Origin: Pseudomonadota bacterium
GTDB taxonomy: Bacteria; Pseudomonadota; Alphaproteobacteria; Rhizobiales; Rhizobiaceae
DNA: 64,000 bases
Assembly (NCBI GenBank): GCA_023457435.1
Contig: JAEWLS010000013.1
Coordinates: 70,909-134,908 of the forward strand
Direction: 5' to 3'
The notes under the pieces are model-generated. The model saw nothing but the letters and a program-made list of their open reading frames with translations, had not been told where the DNA came from and made no database searches. Shown one piece after another: positions 1-11,646 of this stretch. The position numbers and the translations under genes are program-made. Position 1 is the stretch's first letter; each line of letters opens with the position of its first letter.

Positions 1-1
1 C

Positions 2-472
2 GTCACGCTCATCTACTGGGGCGGCCTGCACACCGAGGCGGGTCTCATCATCCGCCAGACAGCAGACCAGGGCCTGAAGGCGCCACTCTTCTCGGGTGAC
101 GGCATCGTGTCGAACGAGCTGGCGTCGATCGCCGGCGACGCGGTCGAGGGCACCTACAACACCTTCGGCCCGGACCCGCGCAACAACCCGGCTGCCAAGG
201 AAGCGGTCGAGAAGTTCCGCGCCGCGGGCTTCGAGCCCGAGGCCTACACCCTCTACTCCTACGCCGCGACGCAGGTGCTTGCACAGGCTGCTGCAGCCGC
301 GGGCTCGAACGACCCCGAGGAGGTGGCCAAGGCGATCAAGTCCAAGGGTCCGTTCAAGACCGTGCTGGGCGAACTCTCCTTCAACGAGAAGGGCGACCGC
401 ACCGACGCCGACTATGTCGTCTACCAGTGGAAGAAGGGCGACGACGGGAAGTTCGGCTACTTCCAGCTCTAG
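2..472 (+). CDS. branched-chain amino-acid ABC transporter substrate-binding protein, C-terminal part
   Basis: The reading frame is open from the window edge and ends at the TAG at 470-472, so only about the last 156 residues are present. The fragment looks like the second lobe of a periplasmic Leu/Ile/Val-type binding protein: an early GGLHTEAG segment, then FSGDGI, a GTYNTFGPDPR stretch, and an end describing the predicted product of a ligand-dependent fold (LGELSFNEKGDRTDADYVVYQW). Such proteins deliver branched-chain or related amino acids to a Liv-type permease. No permease genes lie downstream, so they are either upstream outside the window or elsewhere. A strong terminator follows immediately. 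Confidence 0.88.
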   Translation, partial: VTLIYWGGLHTEAGLIIRQTADQGLKAPLFSGDGIVSNELASIAGDAVEGTYNTFGPDPRNNPAAKEAVEKFRAAGFEPEAYTLYSYAATQVLAQAAAAAGSNDPEEVAKAIKSKGPFKTVLGELSFNEKGDRTDADYVVYQWKKGDDGKFGYFQL

Positions 473-494
473 GCCTTCAAGGCTCCACTACAGG

Positions 495-523
495 AAGCCC
501 GGCGCTCGCGCCGGGCTTTTCTA
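495..523 (+). terminator. rho-independent terminator after the binding-protein gene
   Basis: A GC-rich inverted repeat (AAGCCCGGCG with GCGCCGGGCTT, very short loop near 505-508) is followed directly by a TTTT run. It lies 23 bases after the stop codon of the binding-protein gene and before pyc, so it separates the two transcripts. Confidence 0.85.
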
Positions 524-604
524 TTTGCGGACGCCGCTCCAGCGTCTGTTTGCAGTGCAGCATTTTCGCGCTAGTCTCCTGCCAGCCTCGCACCGGACCG
601 TCCC

Positions 605-4060
<3,456 letters not shown>

Positions 4061-4073
4061 CGGATGCGGCAGT

Positions 4074-4376
4074 TCACCAGCGCGTCTTCTCACCGGGCGC
4101 TGCCGGCTCGATGGCCAGCGCATGGACGCCGGCCGCGATCTCTTCCTTCAACAATTCGTTGACGGTCCGGTGGCGCTCGATACGGCTCATGCCGTCGAAA
4201 CGCTGGGAAACCACGCGGACGCGGAAATGCGTCTCGCCGGAGCCGTCAAAGGCGCCATGGTGGCCGGACCCGGAATGATAATGCCCGGCGTGCAGATGGC
4301 TCTCGTTGATGACGACGAGCCGCTCAGGATGGAGCGCCTCCGCCAGCTTGGATTTGATCGACGATTCGATGGACAT
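4074..4376 (-). CDS. BolA family protein
   Basis: A 100-residue BolA-type protein, a small KH-like fold that works with monothiol glutaredoxins in iron-sulfur or iron homeostasis and in stress morphology. Visible features are the IKSKLAEALHPERLVVINES start, a histidine-rich HAGHYHSG loop, the ETHFRVRVVSQRFDGMSRIERHR core (FxGxxxxxRHR, family signature) and VNELLKEE followed by VHALAIEP. The start used is the ATG at 4376 (MSIESS), the usual BolA N terminus; a longer frame from 4394 adds six residues. It is convergent with pyc and diverges from the J-domain gene. Confidence 0.93.
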   Translation of the reverse strand: MSIESSIKSKLAEALHPERLVVINESHLHAGHYHSGSGHHGAFDGSGETHFRVRVVSQRFDGMSRIERHRTVNELLKEEIAAGVHALAIEPAAPGEKTRW

Positions 4377-4525
4377 AACGACCTCCGCACCCATATAGGG
4401 ATCACGAATTCCCCTCGCCTCAACGAAGCAGTCGCGCCGGTTAGGTCCATGGCCGGGCGAATGTCAATTCTTGTATCGAGGTTTGATCGGCCCATAATCC
4501 TCGGACTGATTTGCGTACGGACAGA

Positions 4526-5140
4526 ATGAAGGCTTACCCGCGCTACTTCGATAAGATCCGCGTCCGCCCCGATCCCGAGGCGGAGGTGAAGTCGCGTTCG
4601 CCGCGCTGCCAGTGGGACGGATGCGAGGAGGCCGGGACATACAAGGCGCCGGTCGGCCGAATGCGCGAAGGCGAGTATTTCCGCTTCTGCTTCGACCATG
4701 TGCGAGAATACAACAAGGGTTTCAATTACTTCTCGGGGCTGAAGGACACCGACATCGCGCGCTTCCAGAAGGAAGCGCTGACCGGCCATCGCCCAACCTG
4801 GAAGATGGGCGCCAATGCCGGCGCGAAGTACGCGCCCGATTTCGCGCAGGCCCGCTCCGGCAGCGCCCATTCCTACAGCCGCGTGCGCGACCCGTATGGC
4901 TTCTTCCACCAGCGCAAGACCGATACCCCGCGCGAGCGCAAGCTCAAGTCGCTGGAAGCGAAGGCGATGGAAACGCTCGGCCTCGACGCCAAGGCGACTG
5001 GCGCCGACATCAAGGCGCGCTATAAGGAACTGGTAAAGCGCCACCATCCCGACGCGAATGGCGGCGACAGGAGTTCGGAAGAACGTTTTCGCGACGTGCT
5101 CCAGGCCTATCGCGTGCTCAAGCAGGCCGGCCTGTGCTGA
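4526..5140 (+). CDS. J-domain (DnaJ-like) molecular chaperone with N-terminal Cys/His region
   Basis: A 204-residue protein whose C terminus is a J domain: helix II RYKELVKRHHPDANGG carries the HPD motif that stimulates DnaK ATPase. The J domain is C-terminal rather than N-terminal, unlike DnaJ. The N-terminal third has Cys/His pairs (RCQWDGCEEAG, then RFCFDHVREYN) that could bind a metal. This arrangement is common for a short J protein in alphaproteobacteria next to bolA and cobS. The ATG at 4526 is chosen over an in-frame TTG at 4511 because it starts the conserved MKAYPRYFDKIR segment. Client is unknown. Confidence 0.9.
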   Translation: MKAYPRYFDKIRVRPDPEAEVKSRSPRCQWDGCEEAGTYKAPVGRMREGEYFRFCFDHVREYNKGFNYFSGLKDTDIARFQKEALTGHRPTWKMGANAGAKYAPDFAQARSGSAHSYSRVRDPYGFFHQRKTDTPRERKLKSLEAKAMETLGLDAKATGADIKARYKELVKRHHPDANGGDRSSEERFRDVLQAYRVLKQAGLC

Positions 5141-5245
5141 TCGACGAGCGGTTGTGGCTGCCTTGCCGCGTCACGCCGGTCTGGTAGATACGCCTCCGAA
5201 CATGCGTGAATTGCGCGCGGAACGCCCGGTTCCGCCGGTGGAGAC

Positions 5246-6235
5246 ATGATGAATAAGGTCGACCGCGACTTGATCAACCTGCCCGACACGACCGTGTCGG
5301 TGCGCGAGAAATTCGGCTTCGACTCGGACATGGTCGTGCCGGCCTATTCCATCGCCGACAGCCACGTACCTGATATCGATCCGGACTATCTGTTCGACCG
5401 CCAGACCACGATGGCGATCCTTGCCGGCTTTACCTACAACCGCCGCGTCATGGTGTCCGGCTATCACGGCACCGGCAAGTCGACCCACATCGAGCAGGTC
5501 GCGGCGCGGCTCAATTGGCCCTGCGTCCGCGTCAACCTCGACAGCCACGTCAGCCGCATCGACCTCGTCGGCAAGGATGCGATTGTCGTCAAGGAAGGCA
5601 TGCAGGTCACGGAGTTCCGCGACGGCATCCTGCCCTGGGCCTACCAGCATAATGTAGCGCTCGTCTTCGACGAGTACGATGCGGGCCGCCCCGACGTCAT
5701 GTTCGTCATTCAGCGCGTGCTGGAATCGTCAGGCCGCCTGACGCTGCTCGACCAGAGCCGGGTGATCCGCCCGCATCCGGCATTCCGCCTGTTCGCCACC
5801 GCCAACACCGTCGGCCTCGGCGACACGACCGGCCTCTACCACGGCACGCAGCAGATCAACCAGGCGCAGATGGACCGCTGGTCGATCGTCACCACGCTCA
5901 ACTACCTGCCGCACGACAAGGAAGCGGCGATCGTCCAGGCGAAGGCAAAGCACTATCGCAACGAAAAGGGCCGCGAGATCGTCAACAAGATGGTCCGCGT
6001 CGCGGACATGACCCGTTCGGCCTTCATCAATGGCGACCTGTCGACCGTCATGAGCCCGCGCACCGTGATCATGTGGGCCGAAAACGCTGAGATCTTCGGC
6101 AATGTCGGCTTCGCCTTCAGGCTGACCTTCCTGAACAAGTGCGACGAACTCGAGCGCTCGGTCGTCGCCGAGTTCTATCAGCGCGCCTTCGGCGAAGAAT
6201 TGCCCGAAAGCGCCGCCAACGTCGTGCTCTCGTAA
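5246..6235 (+). CDS. cobS: cobaltochelatase subunit CobS
   Basis: An AAA+ ATPase of 329 residues; with CobT and CobN it inserts cobalt into hydrogenobyrinate a,c-diamide in the aerobic cobalamin pathway. Walker A is GYHGTGKST (about residues 71-79), Walker B LVFDEYDAG (about 139), with sensor-type FATANTVG further on. The length and the N-terminal DLPDTTVSVREKFGFDSD-like stretch match the family. A second Met follows at 5249. It begins an operon with two small secreted-protein genes and cobT, with a gap of 9 bases to the next gene. cobN is not in this window. Confidence 0.97.
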   Translation: MMNKVDRDLINLPDTTVSVREKFGFDSDMVVPAYSIADSHVPDIDPDYLFDRQTTMAILAGFTYNRRVMVSGYHGTGKSTHIEQVAARLNWPCVRVNLDSHVSRIDLVGKDAIVVKEGMQVTEFRDGILPWAYQHNVALVFDEYDAGRPDVMFVIQRVLESSGRLTLLDQSRVIRPHPAFRLFATANTVGLGDTTGLYHGTQQINQAQMDRWSIVTTLNYLPHDKEAAIVQAKAKHYRNEKGREIVNKMVRVADMTRSAFINGDLSTVMSPRTVIMWAENAEIFGNVGFAFRLTFLNKCDELERSVVAEFYQRAFGEELPESAANVVLS

Positions 6236-6244
6236 CGGGGGGTC

Positions 6245-6703
6245 ATGCTAGTGAATTTCGCGCGCCGCACTCTGCTCGTGCTCCTTGCGAGCGCCGCTTT
6301 GGCCCTTCCCGCCAATGCTGCAGCGCTGAAGCGGGTCAGCGGCGAACTTAAATACAAGAACTTCGCTGGCTTCGCCGAACTTCTCAGGCAGACCGCCAAG
6401 AGTGACGTCGTGCTGGACCTCACCGTCCCGCTCGACAATGACGAGGCCGACGGCCACCTCACCACCTTCGTGCTCGATGGTCAGTTCGAGATCGCCTACC
6501 TGGCGGGGAAGGCAACCACGAAGATCTACGTCGATGTCGGCTTCGATTTCATCGACGAGAAGTACTACACGCTCGACGGCACCTTCAGGGTCATCGCCAA
6601 CGGCGTGGAAGACGGCGTTCGCTATTACGCACTGGAGCTTGTCGATCCAGCGAACGGCGGTTTCATCGACGTCAAGATTGACGAGCTGAAAGCCGGCAAA
6701 TGA
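6245..6703 (+). CDS. secreted protein of unknown function, first of a tandem paralogous pair
   Basis: Function not recognised. The 152-residue product begins with a clear signal peptide (RRTLLVLLASAALALPANAAA, cleavage near residue 23), so it is expected in the periplasm. The mature part is a small beta-rich domain starting LKRVSGELKYKNFAGFAELL and containing TTFVLDGQFEIAYLAG and DGTFRVIANG. The next gene product has the same layout (RISGEV, AxNYRAFAGF, GKMTAMKDGDLFIAYVAG, DGYFVVKYGG), so the two look like a duplication. It sits between cobS and cobT, starts 9 bases after cobS and overlaps the next gene by 4 bases, so it is co-transcribed with the cobaltochelatase genes. Whether it has any role in cobalt or corrin handling is unknown. 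Confidence 0.8.
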   Translation: MLVNFARRTLLVLLASAALALPANAAALKRVSGELKYKNFAGFAELLRQTAKSDVVLDLTVPLDNDEADGHLTTFVLDGQFEIAYLAGKATTKIYVDVGFDFIDEKYYTLDGTFRVIANGVEDGVRYYALELVDPANGGFIDVKIDELKAGK

Positions 6704-7164
6704 CGCGGCGCTTTCTCCTCGCTCTGGTGCTGCTCGCCGTCCCGACGCTCGCCCAGGCGCAGCAAAAGGAGGTCGTGCGCATCAGCGGAGAGGTCACGGC
6801 CCAGAATTACCGGGCATTCGCCGGCTTCCTGCTCGACGCGACGGATAGGGTCGTGGGCCTCAAAGTCGCGTTTCCCGGCAACGAAGCGCACGCGACCGGC
6901 AAGATGACCGCCATGAAGGACGGCGATCTCTTCATCGCCTATGTCGCAGGTCCCGACAGCGACAGCCAGATCGCCGCCAAGGAGGGCTATTCCTTCCAGC
7001 ACGGCGCCTACGTTTTCGACGGATATTTCGTCGTCAAGTACGGTGGCATGAACCAGGGCATCGTCGGCATATATCTCGACAAGGCCGACGAAGCGTTGGT
7101 TACACTTTCGGGACGCCCGATCGAGGATGTCGACATCGGCAGCCTCAAGGCGCCGGCCAACTAG
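6700..7164 (+). CDS. secreted protein of unknown function, second of the tandem pair
   Basis: Function not recognised. The 154-residue product has a signal peptide (RRFLLALVLLAVPTLAQAQ, cleavage near residue 20) and a mature beta-rich domain that resembles the preceding gene product over its whole length (VVRISGEVTAQNYRAFAGF against LKRVSGELKYKNFAGFAEL; FIAYVAG against EIAYLAG; GYFVVKYGGMNQG against GTFRVIANGVEDG). The ATG overlaps the upstream stop in an ATGA, pointing to translational coupling. cobT starts 7 bases downstream. No catalytic motif or cysteine pair is visible, so a binding or structural role is more likely than an enzyme, but that is a guess. Confidence 0.8.
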   Translation: MTRRFLLALVLLAVPTLAQAQQKEVVRISGEVTAQNYRAFAGFLLDATDRVVGLKVAFPGNEAHATGKMTAMKDGDLFIAYVAGPDSDSQIAAKEGYSFQHGAYVFDGYFVVKYGGMNQGIVGIYLDKADEALVTLSGRPIEDVDIGSLKAPAN

Positions 7165-7171
7165 GACGAAC

Positions 7172-9067
7172 ATGGCCGGACAGGGCGACAATACGCGAGC
7201 CAAGCCGAAGAACGGCACCGAGGCAGACGCCTTCAAGCGGGCTTTGTCGGTAAGCGTTCGCGCGATTTCCGGAGACCGCGAGATGGAAGTCTCGTTCTCC
7301 AAGGAGAAGCCGGCGCTGATGGGCAGCCGCGTGCGTCTGCCGGACCTGCCGAAGAAGCCGACGGCGACCGACATCGCAGTGACCCGCGGCCTCGGGGACT
7401 CCATGGCGCTGCGGCGTGCCTGTCACGACATGCGCCTGCACTCGAAACTCGCGCCGGAAGGCAAGCAGGCGCGCGCCATATTCGACGCGGTCGAGCAGGC
7501 GCGCGTCGAGGCGATCGGCGCCAATGCGATGCGCGGCGTCTCCGACAATCTCGCGCAGATGCTGGAAGACAAGTACCAGCGCGCCAGCCTCGACAATGTG
7601 AGCCAGCAATCCGAGGCTCCTCTGGAAGAGGCCGTTGCGCTGATGGTGAGGGAGCGGCTTACAGGCCGTGCCGTGCCGAAAAGCGGCGAGCGGCTGGTCT
7701 CGTTCTGGCGCGCCTTCATAGAGGAGAAGGCTGGCTCCGATCTCGACGGCTTGCTCGGCAAGCTCGACGACCAGGACGCGTTCGCGCGGCTGGTGCGCGA
7801 CATGCTGGCGTCGATGGACATGGCCGAGGAGCTTGGCGAAGACCAGACCGACGAGGAAACCGAGGACAACGACGAGGACCAGCCGGAGGGCGAGGAGCAA
7901 TCCGAGGACGGCGGCGAGTCCGACACCGGCGACCAGGATGCCGAGGCCGAGGAAACCGATGCGCCTGCCGAGGACCAGGATGTCGGCGAGACGGAGGCGA
8001 CGGACGCCAGCGCCGACGACATGGCCGACGACGAGGATCTGGACGCGGAAACGCCGGGCGAGACGCGCCGTCAGCAGGATCCTTTCTCCAACCTTCCGCA
8101 GCAGCTCGACTACAAGGTCTATGCGGCTGCCTTCGACGAAACAGTGGGCGCCGAAGAACTCTGCGACGAGGAGGAACTCGACCGGCTGCGCGCCTTCCTG
8201 GACAAGCAGCTGTCGAACCTGCAGGGCGTGGTCGGCCGGCTGGCCAACCGTCTGCAGCGCCGCCTCATGGCCCAGCAGAACCGCTCCTGGGATTTCGACC
8301 TCGAGGAAGGCACGCTCGACCCGGCGCGGCTCGTGCGCGTCGTCATAGACCCGATGCAGCCGCTCTCCTTCAAGCAGGAGCGCGACACCAATTTTCGCGA
8401 CACGGTTGTCACGCTGCTGCTCGACAATTCCGGGTCGATGCGCGGCCGGCCGATCACCGTCGCGGCAACTTGCGCCGATATCCTGGCGCGCACGCTCGAA
8501 CGGTGCGGCGTCTCCGTCGAGATTCTCGGCTTCACCACCCGCGCCTGGAAGGGCGGCCAGTCGCGCGAGCAGTGGCTGAAACAGGGTAAGCCGGCCAATC
8601 CCGGCCGCCTCAACGATCTGCGCCACATCATATACAAGAGCGCCGACGCGCCGTGGCGTCGCGCCCGCCGCAACCTTGGCCTGATGATGCGCGAAGGCCT
8701 GCTAAAGGAAAATATCGACGGCGAGGCGCTGCTATGGGCGCATCAGCGCCTTATCGGCCGGCCCGAGCAGCGCAAGATCCTGATGATGATCTCGGACGGT
8801 GCGCCGGTCGACGATTCGACACTGTCGGTGAACCCGGGCAACTATCTCGAACGCCATCTCCGCGGCGTCATCGAGCTGATCGAGACGCGTTCGCCGGTGG
8901 AACTTCTCGCCATCGGCATCGGGCACGACGTGACCCGCTACTACAGACGCGCCGTCACCATCGTCGATGCCGAAGAGCTGGCAGGCGCGATGACCGAGCA
9001 GCTCGCGGCGCTGTTCGGCGACGATAGCAGCCGAGGCCAGCGGCGCGCGGCGGGCGGACGCCGGTGA
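7172..9067 (+). CDS. cobT: cobaltochelatase subunit CobT
   Basis: A 631-residue CobT, partner of CobS in the ATP-dependent CobNST cobalt chelatase. The N-terminal helical part (residues 1-210) is followed by a very acidic linker (about 225-305, mostly Glu/Asp) and a C-terminal von Willebrand A domain with a MIDAS motif LLLDNSGSMRG (about residue 415) and MMISDGAPVDDST. The ATG at 7172 is used because it follows the stop of the upstream gene by 7 bases and begins MAGQGDN; a longer frame from 7127 overlaps that gene. The stop overlaps the start of the next gene. Confidence 0.97.
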   Translation: MAGQGDNTRAKPKNGTEADAFKRALSVSVRAISGDREMEVSFSKEKPALMGSRVRLPDLPKKPTATDIAVTRGLGDSMALRRACHDMRLHSKLAPEGKQARAIFDAVEQARVEAIGANAMRGVSDNLAQMLEDKYQRASLDNVSQQSEAPLEEAVALMVRERLTGRAVPKSGERLVSFWRAFIEEKAGSDLDGLLGKLDDQDAFARLVRDMLASMDMAEELGEDQTDEETEDNDEDQPEGEEQSEDGGESDTGDQDAEAEETDAPAEDQDVGETEATDASADDMADDEDLDAETPGETRRQQDPFSNLPQQLDYKVYAAAFDETVGAEELCDEEELDRLRAFLDKQLSNLQGVVGRLANRLQRRLMAQQNRSWDFDLEEGTLDPARLVRVVIDPMQPLSFKQERDTNFRDTVVTLLLDNSGSMRGRPITVAATCADILARTLERCGVSVEILGFTTRAWKGGQSREQWLKQGKPANPGRLNDLRHIIYKSADAPWRRARRNLGLMMREGLLKENIDGEALLWAHQRLIGRPEQRKILMMISDGAPVDDSTLSVNPGNYLERHLRGVIELIETRSPVELLAIGIGHDVTRYYRRAVTIVDAEELAGAMTEQLAALFGDDSSRGQRRAAGGRR

Positions 9068-10065
9068 GGGCATCGGCACTCGTTGCCGGGCTTCTTGCGG
9101 CCTTCGCAACGGGCCACGCTGCGGCGGAGCCTGCGTCCTTCATCCCGATGCAGATTCGCACGACGCCGATCAACGAGTTCCGTATCGGCAGCGCCGAGAC
9201 CCGCTTCGGCCCATTCGAGTTCGTCGGCGGGCTCAGCATGACCTCCAGCGGGCGCGATTTCGGCGCCCTGTCATCGATCGCCTTCACCGATCCAGGCGGC
9301 GCTTTCGTCGGCGTGGCCGACACCGGCTTCTGGTTCTTCGGTCGCGTCGAGCGGGATGCATCGGGCAAACCATCCGGCATCGCCGATTTCCGCATGCAGC
9401 CGATGGTCGATGCAGAAGGCAAGCCGATCGAGGGCAAGTACGACAGCGACGGGGAGGGGCTCGCCTTGCGCGGCACAACCGTCACCGCGAGTTTCGAGCG
9501 TGCCCATCGGATCGTCGAGTTTGACCTGACGCCGCAAGGCATCGGCGAGCCCGGCCGCCAGATCGATTACCTGATACCGCGCGCCGAGCTCCGCCAGAAC
9601 CGTGGCTTCGAGACCGTCGCCTATGCGCCCCAGGATGGCGCGCTTGCCGGCGCGCGCGTCGTGGTCTCCGAAATGAGTCTCGACGCGAACGGCGACATCT
9701 TCGCGGCCATCCTCGAGGGCCCCCAGAAGGGCATTTTCAAGGTGGCGCGCTCGGGCGATTTCGACATCACCGACGGCGCTTTCCTGCCCGACGGCGACCT
9801 GCTTCTGCTGGAGCGCAAATTCTCCATGGCCATCGGCGTCGCGATGCGGCTTCGACGCATCGAGGCGGCATCGATCAGGCGGGGCGGCCGCGCCGACGGT
9901 CCCGTGCTGCTGGAGGCGGGGATGGCCTACCAGATCGACAACATGGAAGGGCTCGACATCTGGCGCCGCAGCGACGGAGCGCTGATGGTGTCGCTCGTGT
10001 CCGACGACAACCACTCGATCCTGCAGCGGAACCTTTACCTCGAGTTTCGGCTGCTCGACGAGTGA
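9064..10065 (+). CDS. secreted esterase-like protein of the phytase-like family
   Basis: A 333-residue exported protein with a signal peptide ending near AAAEP (residue 20) and a beta-propeller-like body: GGLSMTSSGRDFGALSSIAF, GAFVGVADTGFWFF, DSDGEGLALRG, NRGFETVAYAPQDG and DNMEGLDIWRR are the repeated-blade segments typical of the esterase-like activity of phytase family. Substrate not known. The GTG start at 9064 overlaps the cobT stop, so it belongs to the cobS-cobT transcript. It ends 3 bases before the convergent lemA-type gene. Confidence 0.85.
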   Translation: MRASALVAGLLAAFATGHAAAEPASFIPMQIRTTPINEFRIGSAETRFGPFEFVGGLSMTSSGRDFGALSSIAFTDPGGAFVGVADTGFWFFGRVERDASGKPSGIADFRMQPMVDAEGKPIEGKYDSDGEGLALRGTTVTASFERAHRIVEFDLTPQGIGEPGRQIDYLIPRAELRQNRGFETVAYAPQDGALAGARVVVSEMSLDANGDIFAAILEGPQKGIFKVARSGDFDITDGAFLPDGDLLLLERKFSMAIGVAMRLRRIEAASIRRGGRADGPVLLEAGMAYQIDNMEGLDIWRRSDGALMVSLVSDDNHSILQRNLYLEFRLLDE

Positions 10066-10068
10066 GCC

Positions 10069-10695
10069 TCAGCCGCCGGTACCGAAGTTGACCTTCGGCA
10101 CCTCGATCTTGTCTTCCGGTACGGTGAATGTCGCGAACGGCCGGGCGTCCGTGTACCAGAGCCAGGTCCAGACGATCGTCGGGAATGTCCTGAGCGACGT
10201 GTTGTAGCGCCGCACCGCGTCGATGTAATCGCGCCGCGCCACCGCAATGCGGTTTTCGGTGCCTTCGAGCTGCGCCTGCAGCGCCAGGAAGTTCTGGCTC
10301 GCCTTCAGGTCGGGGTAATTTTCGACGACCGCAAGGAGCCGCGACAGCGCGCCGGTCAATCCGGCCTGTGCGTCCTGGAACGCCTTGATTACGGCCGGAT
10401 CGGTCAGCGTTTCCGGGTCGATCCTGACCTGTGTCGCCGCGGCGCGGGCTGCCACGACGGCCTCCAGGGTCTCTCGCTCGTGCGCGGCGTAGGCCTTCAC
10501 CGTCTCGACCAGATTGGGGATCAGGTCGGCGCGGCGCTGGTACTGGTTCAGCACTTCGCTCCACGCTGCCTTCGCCTGTTCCTCCTCGGTCGGGATCGTG
10601 TTGAAGCCGCAGGCCGACAGGAGCGGCAGCAGGAGGAGTAGCACCCCGGCGCGCAGATCGGGCCATGTGCGGCGCCGGATGGAAACCTCAGTCAT
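10069..10695 (-). CDS. LemA family lipoprotein
   Basis: A 208-residue LemA-type protein: a hydrophobic N terminus with lipobox LLSAC (Cys near residue 29), then the family signature of long helices, with YQRRADLIPNLVETVKAYAAHERETL at about 50-75 and ENYPDLKASQNFLALQAQLEGTENRI at about 125-150, and YNTSLRTFP. LemA proteins are membrane-attached helical bundles of unclear function. Here the anchor looks like a lipid rather than the usual single TM helix. No TPM_phosphatase-type (YgcG) partner gene lies beside it, although the two often occur together. Confidence 0.93.
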   Translation of the reverse strand: MTEVSIRRRTWPDLRAGVLLLLLPLLSACGFNTIPTEEEQAKAAWSEVLNQYQRRADLIPNLVETVKAYAAHERETLEAVVAARAAATQVRIDPETLTDPAVIKAFQDAQAGLTGALSRLLAVVENYPDLKASQNFLALQAQLEGTENRIAVARRDYIDAVRRYNTSLRTFPTIVWTWLWYTDARPFATFTVPEDKIEVPKVNFGTGG

Positions 10696-10838
10696 CGTCG
10701 TCAGCCTCGTTCACGAGATGCCACGATAGCGCGGCGGCAGGCGGAATTGAAGTCGCAGACGGGCAGGACAAATTCCCTTGTGCGCGAAAGCGGCAGTCGC
10801 TATGGAGTGCCCGCGCCGAAAGGCCGACCACGCCTCGC

Positions 10839-10928
10839 GGAGAGGTGGCAGAGTGGTTGAATGCACCGCACTCGAAATGCGGCATGGGTGCAAGCCCATC
10901 GGGGGTTCGAATCCCCCCCTCTCCGCCA
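10839..10928 (+). tRNA. tRNA-Ser (CGA)
   Basis: A 90-base type II tRNA. The acceptor stem is GGAGAGG with CCTCTCC, followed by G and an encoded CCA. The anticodon arm is CCGCA-CTCGAAA-TGCGG, giving anticodon CGA (reads UCG). A long variable arm (ATGGGTGCAAGCCCAT) and the T arm GGGGGTTCGAATCCCCCC are present. Confidence 0.97.
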
Positions 10929-11065
10929 TCAGTTCCCCATAGCACATGTCGTTGAACGAATTTCGAGCTGACGACAACCGGCATGAGAAGATGTTCGACG
11001 TGCTGCGCTAGAGAGCAGCGATCATCGTCTTTCCGCGGTCTACCGCGCGCCGCCGGTAGCGTGTT

Positions 11066-11485
11066 CTACTTGCGGTTCTTCTCCAGCCAAGCCTTCATCT
11101 TGGCGATCTCGCGTTCCTGCGCTGCGATGATCGCCTCGGCCATCGCCTTCGTGTCCGGGTCGACGCCGTATTCGAGCGCCACCTTCGCCATGTCGATTGC
11201 GCCCTGGTGATGCGGGATCATCTTGAGGCGGAAATCGACGTCGGCGTCGCCCGTATACTCGACCGCCATTGCCTGCATCATGTCCATATCGGCCTGCTTG
11301 TAGGCTTTGGTGGACGCGGTGTCGCCATCGGCCGGCATCATCGTTTCCATCATGGACTGCATCTGGTCCATGTTCATCATCATGCCGTGGCCGCCGTCGT
11401 GACTGCCGTGGTTCATCTGCGCCGACGCGACTGCGCCCACAGTGCTCAGCGCGGCTGCCGCCGCGATCGTCTTGATCATCTTCAT
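11066..11485 (-). CDS. DUF305 family copper-associated periplasmic protein
   Basis: A 139-residue exported protein: signal peptide MKMIKTIAAAAALSTVGAVASA, a Met/His-rich segment (MNHGSHDGGHGMMMNMDQMQSMM), then the DUF305 core with YKQADMDMMQAM, DFRLKMIPHHQGAIDMAK and EREIAKMKAWL. The HHQGAIDMA motif and the methionines suggest Cu(I) binding. The ATG at 11485 is chosen because AGGAGAGT sits 5-12 bases upstream; a GTG at 11491 is in frame. A CueR-type promoter faces this gene at 11558-11588 and the Cu-ATPase is divergent, so it belongs to a copper-responsive unit. Confidence 0.92.
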   Translation of the reverse strand: MKMIKTIAAAAALSTVGAVASAQMNHGSHDGGHGMMMNMDQMQSMMETMMPADGDTASTKAYKQADMDMMQAMAVEYTGDADVDFRLKMIPHHQGAIDMAKVALEYGVDPDTKAMAEAIIAAQEREIAKMKAWLEKNRK

Positions 11486-11557
11486 GGACACTCTCCTTCA
11501 ATTTCAAGCCGTCTCGTCGCTCGGGCGGGGCCGGACACGGTCCGGGACGGCATGGAG

Positions 11558-11588
11558 AGCGTCGTCCTTCCAGCAGGTGGAAGGTCAA
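11558..11588 (-). promoter_or_regulatory. CueR-type promoter for the DUF305 gene
   Basis: Read on the minus strand: -35 TTGACC (11588-11583), a 19-base spacer that contains the dyad CTTCCACCTGCTGGAAG, and a -10 GACGCT (11563-11558). The long spacer with a CTTCC...GGAAG dyad is the hallmark of MerR-family copper-responsive promoters. It is 73 bases from the DUF305 start. Confidence 0.75.
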
Positions 11589-11602
11589 GTGCGAGATAAG
11601 GC

Positions 11603-11633
11603 TTGACCTTCCAGTCACTGGAAGTGCGAACCT
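11603..11633 (+). promoter_or_regulatory. CueR-type promoter for the copper ATPase
   Basis: -35 TTGACC (11603-11608), 19-base spacer holding the dyad CTTCCAGTCACTGGAAG, -10 GAACCT (11628-11633). The 19-base spacing and dyad closely resemble known copA promoters under CueR control. The ATPase start follows 13 bases later, so the leader is very short, or translation begins at the downstream Met at 11662. Confidence 0.85.
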
Positions 11634-11646
11634 TTGTCGACCCAAG

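Noticed and set aside
11040..11059. Hairpin CTACCG...CGGTAG after the DUF305 gene as a terminator
   Set aside because: Short stem and no T run; not enough to call.
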